Positions 17,372 through 26,318 are shown, numbered from the stretch's first letter. The stretch is DNA of 51,778 bases from Chloroflexota bacterium (GCA_902812455.1 CADDZH010000025.1:1-51778); one strand, 5' to 3'. Numbers and translations are program-made. Notes: generated by a model not told the origin, from the letters alone.

Positions 17372-18400
17372 TTGGCCCGGTACCATCGACTCTTGAATAT
17401 TGTGGAAGCTGGCTGCCTCCTCTTGCTGCTCGCGGCCTGCTCATCGTCTACAGGAACTTCCTCAGCAAGTTCTCATAAGTCATCCTCATCTCTGAGTGCG
17501 GCCCCCGCCCCCATCCCACTAGGGACGACGTTTTATATCTTTCACGGGCAGACCAGCCCGGTTTTTGGCGTAGCCTGGTCGCCCGATGGGAAGCGCATCG
17601 CCTCGGCAAGCCTCGATGGGACCGTGCAAGTCTGGGATGCTATGACGGGAGACCATGTCCTGATTTATCGTGGCCATGCCGGCCCGGTATTTACTGTAGC
17701 CTGGTCGCGTGGCGGGAGATACATCGCCTCAGGAGGCTACGATAAGACAGTCCAGATATGGGATGCAACCAGCGGGAAACGTATCCTGACCTATCGCGGC
17801 CACACAGCGCTTGTGAACGCCGTAGCCTGGTCGCCTGATGGGAAGGACATTGCTTCTGCCAGCGATGATGGAACCGTACAAATCTGGGATGCCAGGACGG
17901 GGAAGCAACTGGTAACGTATCAAGATCATCCTGATCACGTGACAGACGTGCAATGGTCACCTGATGGGAAGCGCATCGCCGCGGCAAGTGATAATGGCAC
18001 GATACAGATCTGGGATGTGGCCACAGGGAAACACCTCCTGACCTATGGCGATCATCATGATGGCATCTGGTCTCTCTCCTGGTCGCCTGACGGAACACGT
18101 ATTGCCTCGACAGGCGTGCATGCCACTGTGCAAGTCTGGGATGCCAGGACGGGACGCACACTGCTGACCTATGAGGGGCATTCCAATTACGTGCATATTG
18201 TCGCATGGTCCCCCGATGGCAAATATATTGCTTCTGGCGGAGCCGATCAAACCGTGCAGATCTGGAATGCAGAAACGGGAACCAGCCTCCTGACCTACCT
18301 CATGCCGGACACCATCGTAGTGACCCTGGCCTGGTCGCTTGAAGGTAGATACATCGCCAGCGCCGGGCTAGGCCTGGCAGTGCAGGTCTGGCAAGCCTAG
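17372..18400 (+). CDS. WD40-repeat lipoprotein (seven-bladed propeller)
   Basis: The TTG at 17372 is chosen because AGGAG ends six bases before it; a TTG at 17366 abuts the ribosome site. The product starts with a lipoprotein signal (IVEAGCLLLLLAAC) and a Ser/Thr-rich linker. Seven WD40 units follow, each with the pattern AWSPDGK-IASAS-DGTVQIWD-TG and ~42 residues long, enough for one closed propeller. It would sit on the outer face of the membrane as a binding scaffold; no enzyme domain is attached. The repeats are very alike (AWSPDGK recurs), which suggests recent internal duplication. Partner and ligand are unknown. The last repeat is shorter and more divergent. Confidence 0.88.
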   Translation: MARYHRLLNIVEAGCLLLLLAACSSSTGTSSASSHKSSSSLSAAPAPIPLGTTFYIFHGQTSPVFGVAWSPDGKRIASASLDGTVQVWDAMTGDHVLIYRGHAGPVFTVAWSRGGRYIASGGYDKTVQIWDATSGKRILTYRGHTALVNAVAWSPDGKDIASASDDGTVQIWDARTGKQLVTYQDHPDHVTDVQWSPDGKRIAAASDNGTIQIWDVATGKHLLTYGDHHDGIWSLSWSPDGTRIASTGVHATVQVWDARTGRTLLTYEGHSNYVHIVAWSPDGKYIASGGADQTVQIWNAETGTSLLTYLMPDTIVVTLAWSLEGRYIASAGLGLAVQVWQA

Positions 18401-18412
18401 CCCGGCCTTTTC
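18362..18412 (+). terminator. Intrinsic terminator overlapping the end of the WD40 gene
   Basis: GCCGGGCTAGGC (18362-18373) and GCCTAGCCCGGC (18395-18406) are a perfect 12-bp inverted repeat followed by CTTTTC. The stem includes the last codons and the TAG stop of the WD40 gene, so the terminator is built into coding sequence. The convergent kinase-like gene ends at 18411. Confidence 0.7.
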
Positions 18413-19184
18413 ACAAATCATCCCCTGCTTGCTTTTGCTTTGCTATATCCGTATCAGGTGAAGGGTGGAAATCTCCGGGCTGGCCAGGATACCTGGGCAG
18501 TCCTACCGCTGGGCCGAGTTCCTCCACCGGTAGCGCAAGCCGCCGGGCCTTGCGCTCAAGCGTAAGCGCGATTATATCGACGGCACTCTCCAGGTCGAGG
18601 ATGGCTGTATTCAGGACGAGGTCATACAGGTGCGGATCGCCCGGATGCTGGTGGTAGAAGGTCTCGAGATAGCGGACCCGCTCCTGGTCTTTGCGAAGGA
18701 TACGCGCTTGAGCAGCCTCCCTATCCAGTCCTTCGCGGCTCATGACATAGGCGATACGCGCTTCAAGGGGTGCTACAATGCGCACATGCAGCACATCGCG
18801 CCTCTGTGCCAGGTGAGCCTGGGCGCCGCGACCAACGATCACGACATGCCCCGAGGCAACAGCGCCTTCAATGACCTGGCAGCGCGCTTCATAAAAAGCA
18901 TGCGAATCAATGGCGAGCGGAATGTCTACAGTCACAGGCATGACCGGATGAGCCGGGCGCAGGCTTTTCAAAATCCGCGTGGCCAGGCTCTCGACACACT
19001 CATCGTGATCCTCGGCCTCCTTCTCGCTAACATGCAGCATGCGGGCCACCCGTACAACCACTTCATGGTCAATCAGTTCCCATCCCAGGAGTGTGGCCAG
19101 GCGGGCGGCAATTTCACCACCGCCGCTGCCATATTCGCGTGAGATAGTGATGGCACGCATCCCGGCAATGTGATCTTCGTCCAT
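18411..19184 (-). CDS. Cytidylate-kinase-like family protein
   Basis: A 257-residue protein of the cytidylate-kinase-like family. It starts MRAITISREYGSGGGEIAARLA, where the P-loop reads GSGGGE in place of the GSGKS/T of true nucleotide kinases. It continues with LLGWELIDHEVV, VIVGRGAQAHLA, HVRIVAPLEARIAYV and a DPHLYDLVLNTAILDLESAV lid-like segment. These features are normal for the family, whose substrate is mostly undefined. GGGAGG precedes the ATG by eight bases. The gene stands alone, converging on the WD40 gene. Confidence 0.82.
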   Translation of the reverse strand: MDEDHIAGMRAITISREYGSGGGEIAARLATLLGWELIDHEVVVRVARMLHVSEKEAEDHDECVESLATRILKSLRPAHPVMPVTVDIPLAIDSHAFYEARCQVIEGAVASGHVVIVGRGAQAHLAQRRDVLHVRIVAPLEARIAYVMSREGLDREAAQARILRKDQERVRYLETFYHQHPGDPHLYDLVLNTAILDLESAVDIIALTLERKARRLALPVEELGPAVGLPRYPGQPGDFHPSPDTDIAKQKQAGDDL

Positions 19185-19225
19185 ACCATGTCCCTCCCGA
19201 AAATCGTAAGACAGCTATAAGACGG

Positions 19226-20695
19226 CTAGGAGAGTGTTTCCGTACTCACCGCCGGTTGCGGCATTTCCGTCCCTTCTCTCCGCTTTACTCGAGGCTGCAT
19301 ACTGGGAGCCGCATCACGGTCAGAAACCGCCAGAGCAATACCGGCTCCAATTAATGCAAGCACGGCGGCAGCCAGGAAGGCGGCGTGATAGGCCGTCAAG
19401 TTCGGCACTATTTTACCGCCAGCGCTCAGGCGCGTTGGCCCTACAGCGCTGAGGATAGCGCCCAGGACAGCGACGCCGAAGGCAGCCCCAAATTGCCTCT
19501 GCGCGTTATAAAAGGCCGATGCTCGCCCGGTAGAGGCGGATGAGATGGTAGTAAAGGCAGCAGCCTGCGCAGGGGAGAAAACGCAGGCCATCCCGGCCCC
19601 GGTAAGGAACATGAGCACGCGCATGAACCACAGGCTCGTACTGGCTCCTATGAGGGACAAGAGCGCCATCATGATGGCTACCCCGGTGAGACCGCCTGCC
19701 ATGAGCCGGCGTGGCCCGATTCGGGGATAGAGCCGGGCCACGATCTGCGTGGATGTTACCACGCCCAGCGCCTCCGGGAAGGTTGTCAGACCCGAGGTGA
19801 GCGGTGTGACTCCGCGCCCCACCTGCAGGAATAACGGCGCGACGAAAAGCATGCCCAGGAAAGCGGCGCTGGCGAACAGGGAAACCAGGTTGATAATACG
19901 AAATAGCCGATCGCCAAGCAGGCGCAGGTCGATCATCGGCTCTCGCCTGCGCAGCTCAATGACCACGAACACACCCAGCATGAGCAGGCCCACAATAGCG
20001 CTGCTCATGATGGCGGGCGCGGCCCACCCTCTGGTTGGGCCTTCGCTCAAGGCATACAGGGCGAGCGCCAGGCCAACTCCGGCCAGCAGGAAGCCCGGCA
20101 GGTCGAAGTGTCCGGCAGCCGGTTCGCGATGCTCCTGCAGGAAGAGCAGGCCAAACAGGCAGGCGGCAATCCCAATGGGTACGTTCACGAAAAACACATA
20201 GCGCCACGACAACTGTTCCACCAGCAGGCCGCCCAGCACAGGCCCGGTCGCTGGAGCAATCACGGTAGGGATGATAAGAACACTCGCAACCTGCACGCGT
20301 TCTGCGGGAGGGAACGTCCGGTATAGCATGGCGGTACCTACTGGAGCGAGCGCCCCACCGGCAGCGCCCTGTAGAAAGCGCAACAGCACCAGCATCGTGA
20401 AGCTTTGCGACAGGCCGCACAGGGCCGATGCGCCGGTAAAGAGCACCAGCGCGAGCAGGAAGATACGCCTGGTGCCAAAGCGGTCGCCCAACCAGCCGGA
20501 CGCCGGGATGACCACCGCAAGACTCACCAGATAAGCCACCACCACCGCGTCGATTGAGGTACTGGGTACGCCCAGCTCGCGGCTTATTGAAGGCAGGGCT
20601 ACATTGACGATTGTCCCATCCATGATGCTCATGAATAAAGCAGCAATATAGACAATACTCACACTCACTCTGGGGTCCAATTGGCGGCGATACAT
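19226..20695 (-). CDS. MFS multidrug exporter, DHA2 (EmrB/QacA) type, 14 helices
   Basis: About 489 residues from the ATG at 20695, which has GGGAG eight bases upstream; an in-frame ATG at 20737 lacks a ribosome site. The sequence has the DHA2 hallmarks: IMDGTIVNVALPSI in the first helix, GWLGDRFGTRRIFL between helices 2 and 3, and the motif C-like APATGPVLGGLLVEQLSWRYVFFVNVPIG. Fourteen hydrophobic segments fit the class, which exports drugs or metabolites in exchange for protons. A perfect palindrome upstream (20756-20771) may be an operator, but no regulator gene is adjacent. Confidence 0.9.
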   Translation of the reverse strand: MYRRQLDPRVSVSIVYIAALFMSIMDGTIVNVALPSISRELGVPSTSIDAVVVAYLVSLAVVIPASGWLGDRFGTRRIFLLALVLFTGASALCGLSQSFTMLVLLRFLQGAAGGALAPVGTAMLYRTFPPAERVQVASVLIIPTVIAPATGPVLGGLLVEQLSWRYVFFVNVPIGIAACLFGLLFLQEHREPAAGHFDLPGFLLAGVGLALALYALSEGPTRGWAAPAIMSSAIVGLLMLGVFVVIELRRREPMIDLRLLGDRLFRIINLVSLFASAAFLGMLFVAPLFLQVGRGVTPLTSGLTTFPEALGVVTSTQIVARLYPRIGPRRLMAGGLTGVAIMMALLSLIGASTSLWFMRVLMFLTGAGMACVFSPAQAAAFTTISSASTGRASAFYNAQRQFGAAFGVAVLGAILSAVGPTRLSAGGKIVPNLTAYHAAFLAAAVLALIGAGIALAVSDRDAAPSMQPRVKRREGTEMPQPAVSTETLS

Positions 20696-20755
20696 GCTTT
20701 TTGCTCCCAAGACAAGATGTTTGTTTGTAACCTTCATTGTAAGAATGAAACGATT

Positions 20756-20771
20756 ACACCTGGTCAGGTGT
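20756..20771. promoter_or_regulatory. Palindromic operator candidate upstream of the MFS gene
   Basis: ACACCTGGTCAGGTGT has two 7-bp inverted arms around GT. On the minus strand it follows and partly overlaps a TTGACA. It sits ~60 bases from the MFS start and may bind a TetR- or MarR-type repressor. Confidence 0.4.
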
Positions 20772-20962
20772 CAAGTGCAATATTGATAGCTTTTCACACG
20801 TATCCCGGCCCTACCTCTAATACGTTACATAGAAAAGAGTATAAAGAGCAGCAGATGGATTTCCCTGCCATGTCAATGACGGATGCGATCAAGGCGTTTA
20901 CCAGGAAAGTGTATGGCAGAGAGCTGGCATTTGAACATGCTTAGATTGGGCAGGTAGAGCAT

Positions 20963-21910
20963 ATGGCACAGGCAACTGCATGGGATATCGTCGTTGTCGG
21001 AGGCGCATATACCGATTATGTGGTGCGCGGGGAAAAGCTTCCCACGCCAGGGGAGACGGTCGTGGGAAAGGAATTCCTGATTGTTCCCGGTGGCAAAGGA
21101 GCCAACCAGGCAGTTGCGGCGGCTCGCCTGGGAGCGGCTCGCATGGCATTTGTTGGGCGAGTTGGAAGCGATGCTCGCGGTGATGAGATTGTACGCCAGT
21201 TTCAAGCTGAACATGTCGATACACGTTACATTACGCGCGACCAGTCTATCTCGACGGGGATCTCACTTATTCAGGCAAATGATCAAGGACGCAAGCAGAT
21301 GATGGTCGCGCTCGGCGCCAGCCAAGCGCTGTCTGTCGATGAAGTCTCCCGCGCCTCCGATGCAATCACCTCAGCAAAGATACTCCTCACACAGCTTGAA
21401 GTGCCGCCTGGCGTAACGCTGGCAGCGATTCGCCTCGCGCACCAATCAGGAGTAAAGATCATCTTCGATCCGGCCCCGGTAACCAGCATCCCCGCTGAGT
21501 TGTTTCCCATGGTGGATGTGATCAAGCCGGACACGAAGGAAGCTGAAGCGCTCACGGGTCTTCACGTTACCGATCGCGGCTCAGCCCGTCAAGCGGCCCA
21601 GCAGTTGATGAAGCAAGGCGTGAAGGCGGTCGCCGTTCAGGCGGGAAGCCAGGGAGACCTGCTGGTCTGGCAGGGAGGAGAACGATGGTTGCCGCGCATC
21701 CCGGTGAAAGCAGTTGACGCGACCGGAGCAGGAGATACGTTCGCGGCGGCGCTGGCTGTTGCCCTTGCTGAAGGTCGCTCATTAGAAGAGGCCGGTCCCT
21801 TCGCCAGCGTCGCTGCCGCGCTCACGACGACGAAAGTGGGGGCACGCCCCGCTCTGCCCTATCGCCACGAGGTCGAAGCTCTTCTCGCTCGCATCAAAAG
21901 CGGAAGCTGA
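20963..21910 (+). CDS. rbsK: Ribokinase-type PfkB sugar kinase
   Basis: A 315-residue PfkB-family kinase. The N-terminal signature is VPGGKGANQAVAAARLG, and the C-terminal signature is DATGAGDTFAAALAVAL with the catalytic Asp in GAGD. VGRVGSDARGDEIVRQF and IFDPAP are typical of ribokinases, which phosphorylate D-ribose to ribose 5-phosphate in the cytosol. No ribose transporter or rbs gene is adjacent, so ribose from nucleosides is a plausible source; another pentose or deoxyribose cannot be excluded. A weak AGGTAG precedes the ATG. Confidence 0.85.
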   Translation: MAQATAWDIVVVGGAYTDYVVRGEKLPTPGETVVGKEFLIVPGGKGANQAVAAARLGAARMAFVGRVGSDARGDEIVRQFQAEHVDTRYITRDQSISTGISLIQANDQGRKQMMVALGASQALSVDEVSRASDAITSAKILLTQLEVPPGVTLAAIRLAHQSGVKIIFDPAPVTSIPAELFPMVDVIKPDTKEAEALTGLHVTDRGSARQAAQQLMKQGVKAVAVQAGSQGDLLVWQGGERWLPRIPVKAVDATGAGDTFAAALAVALAEGRSLEEAGPFASVAAALTTTKVGARPALPYRHEVEALLARIKSGS

Positions 21911-22004
21911 GCCAGGGGAAGAGCAACGAGAACGCGAAGCTCATCGTGAAGTCAAGGTAGTTTGGTACTACTTCTCATACTTCTGGCAATCCTTCCTTTG
22001 CTAT

Positions 22005-22033
22005 TTGTCTTTTGGCACGAGAAAGAGTATAGT
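22005..22033 (+). promoter_or_regulatory. Promoter candidate for the Uma2 gene
   Basis: TTGTCT (22005-22010), a 17-base spacer and TATAGT (22028-22033). This gives a leader of about 80 bases to the ATG at 22122. Confidence 0.45.
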
Positions 22034-22121
22034 GAGCAGAAGAAAAGGGTTTGCACAGAGAAGGATAGCAAGTGTATGCCTTTGCTAGCTTCATGCGACT
22101 GAAAAAAGGCAGGTGTTTTCT

Positions 22122-22775
22122 ATGGCAACCAATCCCATATCAACAGAATCATCGTGGAACTGGCCAGGCAGAGGCGGGGCAATGCCAGAGGCAGCATTTC
22201 ACGAACTCGAGCAGCTCTCACCCAACCGCAAATATGAATACCTCAATGGAATGGCATATCTCATGAGTGGGGGAAGTGTTGCACACGACCGTATTTCGCG
22301 GAATATTGGCTACGCCCTGGATAGGCAGCTCCGGGCAGGGCCCTGTAGAGCCTTTGGCGTCGATGTGCAAGTGCTCCTGACGACGAAAAAAGACAACAAG
22401 AAGCACTATGTCTATCCCGATGCGTCTGTCTCCTGTGATGCTGCAGATCAGCGCCCAGAGAATACCTTGATTGAATCACCTCGCGTCGTTATTGAAGTCC
22501 TGTCACCCAGCACTGAAGCTCGTGATCGTGGCGTAAAGTTCAAAGCCTACCAGGCATGTTCAACGATACAAGAAATCGTATTGATGAGTCAATTTGCGCA
22601 ATATGTAGAAATCTGGCAACGTGATAATCAGGAGAGTAGTACCTGGCACTATCGTCATTATGGCCCTGGAGAGATTGTTGAGATCAAGAGCATTGATGTG
22701 CAAATTGACATCGCAGATATCTATCAAGGGCTGGATTTCGCGGAAGCTGAGCACGATGCTGAACCTGTCCAATAA
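22122..22775 (+). CDS. Uma2-family (DUF820) PD-(D/E)XK nuclease-fold protein
   Basis: 217 residues from the ATG at 22122 (AGG eight bases upstream; a GTG at 22113 is less likely). Family marks are the RKYEYLNGMAYLMSGGSVAHDRIS opening, YVYPDASVSCD and PRVVIEVLSPSTEARDRGVKFKAYQ, which together form a PD-(D/E)XK-like core. Uma2 proteins are widespread and expanded in Cyanobacteria and Chloroflexota; their role is unsettled and many may be inactive or linked to mobile DNA. A second member lies at 23852-24457 on the other strand; the two proteins are clearly related but diverged. Confidence 0.85.
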   Translation: MATNPISTESSWNWPGRGGAMPEAAFHELEQLSPNRKYEYLNGMAYLMSGGSVAHDRISRNIGYALDRQLRAGPCRAFGVDVQVLLTTKKDNKKHYVYPDASVSCDAADQRPENTLIESPRVVIEVLSPSTEARDRGVKFKAYQACSTIQEIVLMSQFAQYVEIWQRDNQESSTWHYRHYGPGEIVEIKSIDVQIDIADIYQGLDFAEAEHDAEPVQ

Positions 22776-22974
22776 ACTCGTCGTGTTTCATATCCTCCTC
22801 CTATCGGTCTGGTACAGGCTCTCTCAGAACATATATTTATTAGGTAGCAGTACCTTGAACATGCGACACTATCCAACCAGGTGATCCAGACTTCCATGCA
22901 AATTCTTGATCTGTTCAAATCAACCAGGGAATCTATCGTAGTCAGAGCCTGTGGCCAGCCAGCGAGCTTCTCTC

Positions 22975-23823
22975 TCAAAACTTCAGTTTAAAGTGCAATG
23001 CATGTTTGCCCTGGAGAGGCGTTACCGCCCAGGCATTCAGCGCGTGTGCTTGCTGGCGGTAGCGGTGAGGAATCAAGATGATTTCTAGCAGTGCAATGAG
23101 CTGTTTGTTCCTGGCGCGCCGGTAGAGCCTCAAGGCCAGAGGAACCAGCCATCCTGCTTGGAAGTGATGGAGCGCAGCGATCTGGGGTGGCGAGAGCAGA
23201 GCCATCAGTCGCTGCACCAGCGCATAGCGCAGCGGGCCAAAGAGCGCACGATAGGCCTGGAAGAGGCGCTCGGAGTATGCCGAGGGATGGTAATGATGGC
23301 AGAGAGACTCTTCACGCGCGCACAGGTACTCCTCATAGGTTTGGGGTAGATCGGCAATCCCCATGCCATCTCCCAGCTTTTTGCACTCTTCAAAATATTG
23401 CTCTCGCTGCTCAGCACTCATCGGGCCGTGAAGTAGCTCGTAGGATCGCTCCCCCATAGCGATAAGCATGAGCAGGACATCGCGGTAGGCTTCGGGTGGG
23501 ATCGCGTAGCCTCGTTTGCGCTCAAGAGCTGTATGGATGGAGCGAACGCGCTGGGCGACCTGACGCTGTTGTTCTGGGGAGCCAAAGGCAAACAGTTTTT
23601 GATACTGCGCCGAAATAAGGGCTCGTGCAATCGCATCACGCAGGATGCCCTTGCCAAAGAAGAGCCAATCGACATCTTTATGAAAAGCAAACTCGGCAGC
23701 GCTGCCAAGCCATAGCAAGGTAGCGAGATCAGTGTTTCCACTGATCTCCTGAAAGACGGAAGTGATTTCAGAAGATGTATACGGGCTTTTCGAGCCTACC
23801 CTTCCATGCATGAGCCACTCCAC
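22975..23823 (-). CDS. DUF2236 / MpaB-rubber-oxygenase-like protein
   Basis: A 282-residue protein resembling the DUF2236 (MpaB/latex-clearing-oxygenase) family. RDAIARALISAQYQKLFAFG is followed by RVRSIHTAL, whose His corresponds to a conserved family histidine, then MGERSYELLHGPMSAEQREQY and GIADLPQTYEEY, close to the family pattern. Members bind haem b and are proposed oxygenases. It is preceded and followed by Uma2-family genes on opposite strands, without an obvious operon. The assignment rests on pattern memory and the substrate is unknown. Confidence 0.6.
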   Translation of the reverse strand: MEWLMHGRVGSKSPYTSSEITSVFQEISGNTDLATLLWLGSAAEFAFHKDVDWLFFGKGILRDAIARALISAQYQKLFAFGSPEQQRQVAQRVRSIHTALERKRGYAIPPEAYRDVLLMLIAMGERSYELLHGPMSAEQREQYFEECKKLGDGMGIADLPQTYEEYLCAREESLCHHYHPSAYSERLFQAYRALFGPLRYALVQRLMALLSPPQIAALHHFQAGWLVPLALRLYRRARNKQLIALLEIILIPHRYRQQAHALNAWAVTPLQGKHALHFKLKF

Positions 23824-23851
23824 TTCTAGGCATCGCGTTTATATATTTACA

Positions 23852-24457
23852 TTAGACCTCACCTTCTGGCTCTCCAAACGTTTCTGGAACTCCGGAGTTT
23901 CTATAAAGCGCGGCCAGCGGAAAGTGTATATCAAGGCTTATAAGCTCTATCTCATCGCCCGGCCCATAAGCATCATATATCCATCCCTGTGGAGTGCGAC
24001 GATAAATTTCTACCGACTGGTACTTCGTGGCAACAATCACATACTCTTGTAGGGTTGGGCAGGCACGGTAAAAACTAAACTTTCTTCCTCTATCATAGGC
24101 TTCTGTAGAATCCGAGACGACTTCAACAACCACACGGGGAGCCTGCACTTCTGTCTTGTCTGTTGCTGGCTGGTCACGCTCGTCGCACGTCACTGATGCA
24201 TCAGGATAGGTGTAGCGCGTGGGCGAGAGGCGCGTGGCGACATCTGAGTTGTATACGTTGCAAGGCTTGTGCCTTGCAGCGAGCGCATCCTCAAGGGTTC
24301 TGACGGCGTTACTGCCAATGCGGCCATGTGCCAGGCTCCCGCCCGCCATGGCATACACAAGCCCGTCTATATACTCGTGCTTGACATCATAGCTCGTTCG
24401 TTCCAGCTCGCGCCACTCCTCCACAGTCATACGTTGCGGTTCTCTCTGGGCTACCAT
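23852..24457 (-). CDS. Uma2-family (DUF820) PD-(D/E)XK nuclease-fold protein
   Basis: 201 residues from the ATG at 24457, chosen because GGGAGG sits seven bases before it; an upstream start at 24529 would add a Cys-rich stretch with no family match. It shows MTVEEWRELERTSYDVKHEY, YTYPDASVTCDERDQ and PRVVVEVVSDSTEAYDRGRK, the same layout as the Uma2 protein at 22122. Function as above for the family is uncertain. Confidence 0.85.
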   Translation of the reverse strand: MVAQREPQRMTVEEWRELERTSYDVKHEYIDGLVYAMAGGSLAHGRIGSNAVRTLEDALAARHKPCNVYNSDVATRLSPTRYTYPDASVTCDERDQPATDKTEVQAPRVVVEVVSDSTEAYDRGRKFSFYRACPTLQEYVIVATKYQSVEIYRRTPQGWIYDAYGPGDEIELISLDIHFPLAALYRNSGVPETFGEPEGEV

Positions 24458-24587
24458 AGTCAAACCTCCCGAAAACAGTTCATATGTTCTTTCTTTACAT
24501 AGCATACATCTTGCCAAGGTGTATTGCAAAAACGGAAACGGCCGCTATCTGGGATTGCATTCAGAACGGTGTGAACAAAGGATTTAT

Positions 24588-24644
24588 TCCGTGCTGCAAC
24601 GCTGCTTGCGCAGCTAATGACCTGCAGTCATTCAGCAGCACGGA
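24588..24644. other. T-shaped palindromic element (three-way junction)
   Basis: An outer perfect 10-bp stem, TCCGTGCTGC (24588-24597) with GCAGCACGGA (24635-24644), encloses two perfect hairpins: GCTGC-TTGC-GCAGC (24601-24614) and AATGAC-CTGCA-GTCATT (24616-24632). Only six of 57 bases fall outside stems and hairpin loops. It lies 13 bases beyond the 3' end of the ABC permease gene. There is no T-run, so it is not a standard terminator. It may be a transposon-end remnant, a REP-like element or a structured RNA. Confidence 0.65.
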
Positions 24645-24657
24645 TAGGCACTTGCTT

Positions 24658-25527
24658 TTAGTATGCCACTCGTGGATAAAGCCGTGCTCCGATCAACACC
24701 AGCACTGTTGTGACCACAAACAAGACAAGAAAATCCGTGCCGAGTCCCGTGGTACTCGTTCCACCGGCCAGCATCATTGTCCGTAAGGCGTCTACTTCGT
24801 AGCTCAAAGGGTTGCTATGCGCGATGACCTGCAGCCAGCCAGGCATGATCGCAACTGGGTAGATGGCATTACTGGCAAAGAAGAGCGGCATGGTCAATAC
24901 CTGCCCGATGCCCATGAAGCGCTCGCGGGTTCTTACGAGGCAAGCGATAATGAGCGAGAACGTGGAAAAACAGGCTGCCCCCATGATGATCATAACCAGT
25001 ACGCCTAATAAGGCGAGCGGGTTCCAGTTCATCTGCACCCCCAAGACCAGAGCCAGCAAGTATACGATGATTGCCTGTGCCAGCGCGCGCACTCCTGATG
25101 CCAGCGCTTTACCCAGCACCAGGGCCGTGCGAGGCGTCGGGCTGGCGAGAAACTTGTGAATAATTCCCAGGTCGCGCTCCCAGATAATGGCGATGCCAGA
25201 GAAAATGGCGATAAAGAGGACGCTCTGCGCCAGGATGCCCGGTGCCATAAAGTCGATGTATGGTTTCCCACCTGTGGGAATGGCCCGCACATGACTCAAG
25301 ACCTCACCGAAAACCAGCAGCCACAGGGCAGGCTGGACAGCTCGCGTGAAGACATCGGTGGGATCGTGCCGCAGTTTCCGCGCTTCCAGCCCTACAATAG
25401 TGAAGGTTTTCTCAAAAAAACTTTTAATGGCTCCCAAAAAACTTTCCTTCGGGAGCTGATAGCCCTTGCCGGTAGCAGGAATACTAACTAAGTCGTCGCG
25501 CTGTGCGGCGGGTACGCGCTGTGTCAC
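24658..25527 (-). CDS. ABC-2 type multidrug export permease (DrrB type)
   Basis: A 289-residue ABC-2 permease with six hydrophobic segments and the DrrB-type phrases RKLRHDPTDVFTRAVQPALWLLVFGEV, FMAPGILAQSVLF and GWLQVIAHSNPLSYEVDALR. The GTG start lies inside the end of the ATPase gene (44-base overlap), with GGAGG eight bases upstream, so the two are translationally coupled. With the ATPase it should export drugs or lipids. Third gene of the marR-ATPase-permease operon. Confidence 0.88.
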   Translation of the reverse strand: MTQRVPAAQRDDLVSIPATGKGYQLPKESFLGAIKSFFEKTFTIVGLEARKLRHDPTDVFTRAVQPALWLLVFGEVLSHVRAIPTGGKPYIDFMAPGILAQSVLFIAIFSGIAIIWERDLGIIHKFLASPTPRTALVLGKALASGVRALAQAIIVYLLALVLGVQMNWNPLALLGVLVMIIMGAACFSTFSLIIACLVRTRERFMGIGQVLTMPLFFASNAIYPVAIMPGWLQVIAHSNPLSYEVDALRTMMLAGGTSTTGLGTDFLVLFVVTTVLVLIGARLYPRVAY

Positions 25528-26293
25528 GGTAACTTCCTCCAGATTCTAGCGTATTGCCGGTATAGTAGGCGAACACTTCATCTAATGTGGCATCAGCGTT
25601 GCCACTGGCTTCCTTCAGTTGTGTAGGCGAGCCGAGTGCCATCATATGGCCCAGGTGCATAATGCCCACGCGGTCGCATAAGCTGTCCGCCTCCTCCATA
25701 TAGTGGGTGGTCAAACAGATGGTCATGCCTGTCCGTTTTCGTAACTGGCCAAGATGCTCCCACACGGCTTTACGGGCAACCGGATCAAGACCGACGGTCG
25801 GCTCATCCAGGAAAAGCACCTGGGGCTGGTGCAACATGGCCTGGCCAACTTCCAGGCGACGGATCATCCCGCCGGAATATGTACGTACCAGTTTGTCCGC
25901 TGCCTCCTCCAGCCCCATCAATGCCAGCACATCGCGCACTTTGGCATCCCGCATCGAACGCGGCAAATCGTACAATTTCGCAAAGACCATCAGATTCTCG
26001 TAGCCGGTGAGATTGCCATCCGCCGAAAGTGCCTGCGGCACATAACCAATTCGGCGCCGCACGGCCATAGGCTGCTTCGTAACATCATAGCCGACCACCG
26101 ATGCCCGGCCATCGGTTGGCGGCAATAGCGTGGTCAGAATCTTGATGATCGTGCTTTTGCCTGCTCCATTGGGGCCGAGCAATCCGAAGACTTCTCCGTG
26201 CTGTACAGAGAAGCTGACCCGATCAACTGCCGTATTATCGCCAAAACGTTTAACGAGGTTAACAACCTCGATCATCGATAACGCCTGTTCCAT
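25484..26293 (-). CDS. ABC-2 exporter ATP-binding protein (DrrA type)
   Basis: A 269-residue ATPase with Walker A GPNGAGKST, signature YSGGMIRRLEVGQAM, Walker B VLFLDEPTVGLDP and an LTTHYMEEAD switch. The C-terminal ATLDEVFAYYTG corresponds to the regulatory tail of daunorubicin-type exporters. It starts 25 bases after the MarR gene, so drug-responsive control by MarR is likely. Confidence 0.9.
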   Translation of the reverse strand: MEQALSMIEVVNLVKRFGDNTAVDRVSFSVQHGEVFGLLGPNGAGKSTIIKILTTLLPPTDGRASVVGYDVTKQPMAVRRRIGYVPQALSADGNLTGYENLMVFAKLYDLPRSMRDAKVRDVLALMGLEEAADKLVRTYSGGMIRRLEVGQAMLHQPQVLFLDEPTVGLDPVARKAVWEHLGQLRKRTGMTICLTTHYMEEADSLCDRVGIMHLGHMMALGSPTQLKEASGNADATLDEVFAYYTGNTLESGGSYRDTARTRRTARRLS

Positions 26294-26318
26294 CCTTTAT
26301 CTTCCATTCATCAGCTAC

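Noticed and set aside
20855..20944. A 29-residue open frame just before ribokinase
   Set aside because: Too short, weak ribosome site and no recognisable pattern; a leader peptide cannot be excluded.
24588..24644. Rho-independent terminator of the drug-export operon
   Set aside because: No T-run follows on the minus strand and the T-shaped fold is not terminator-like.
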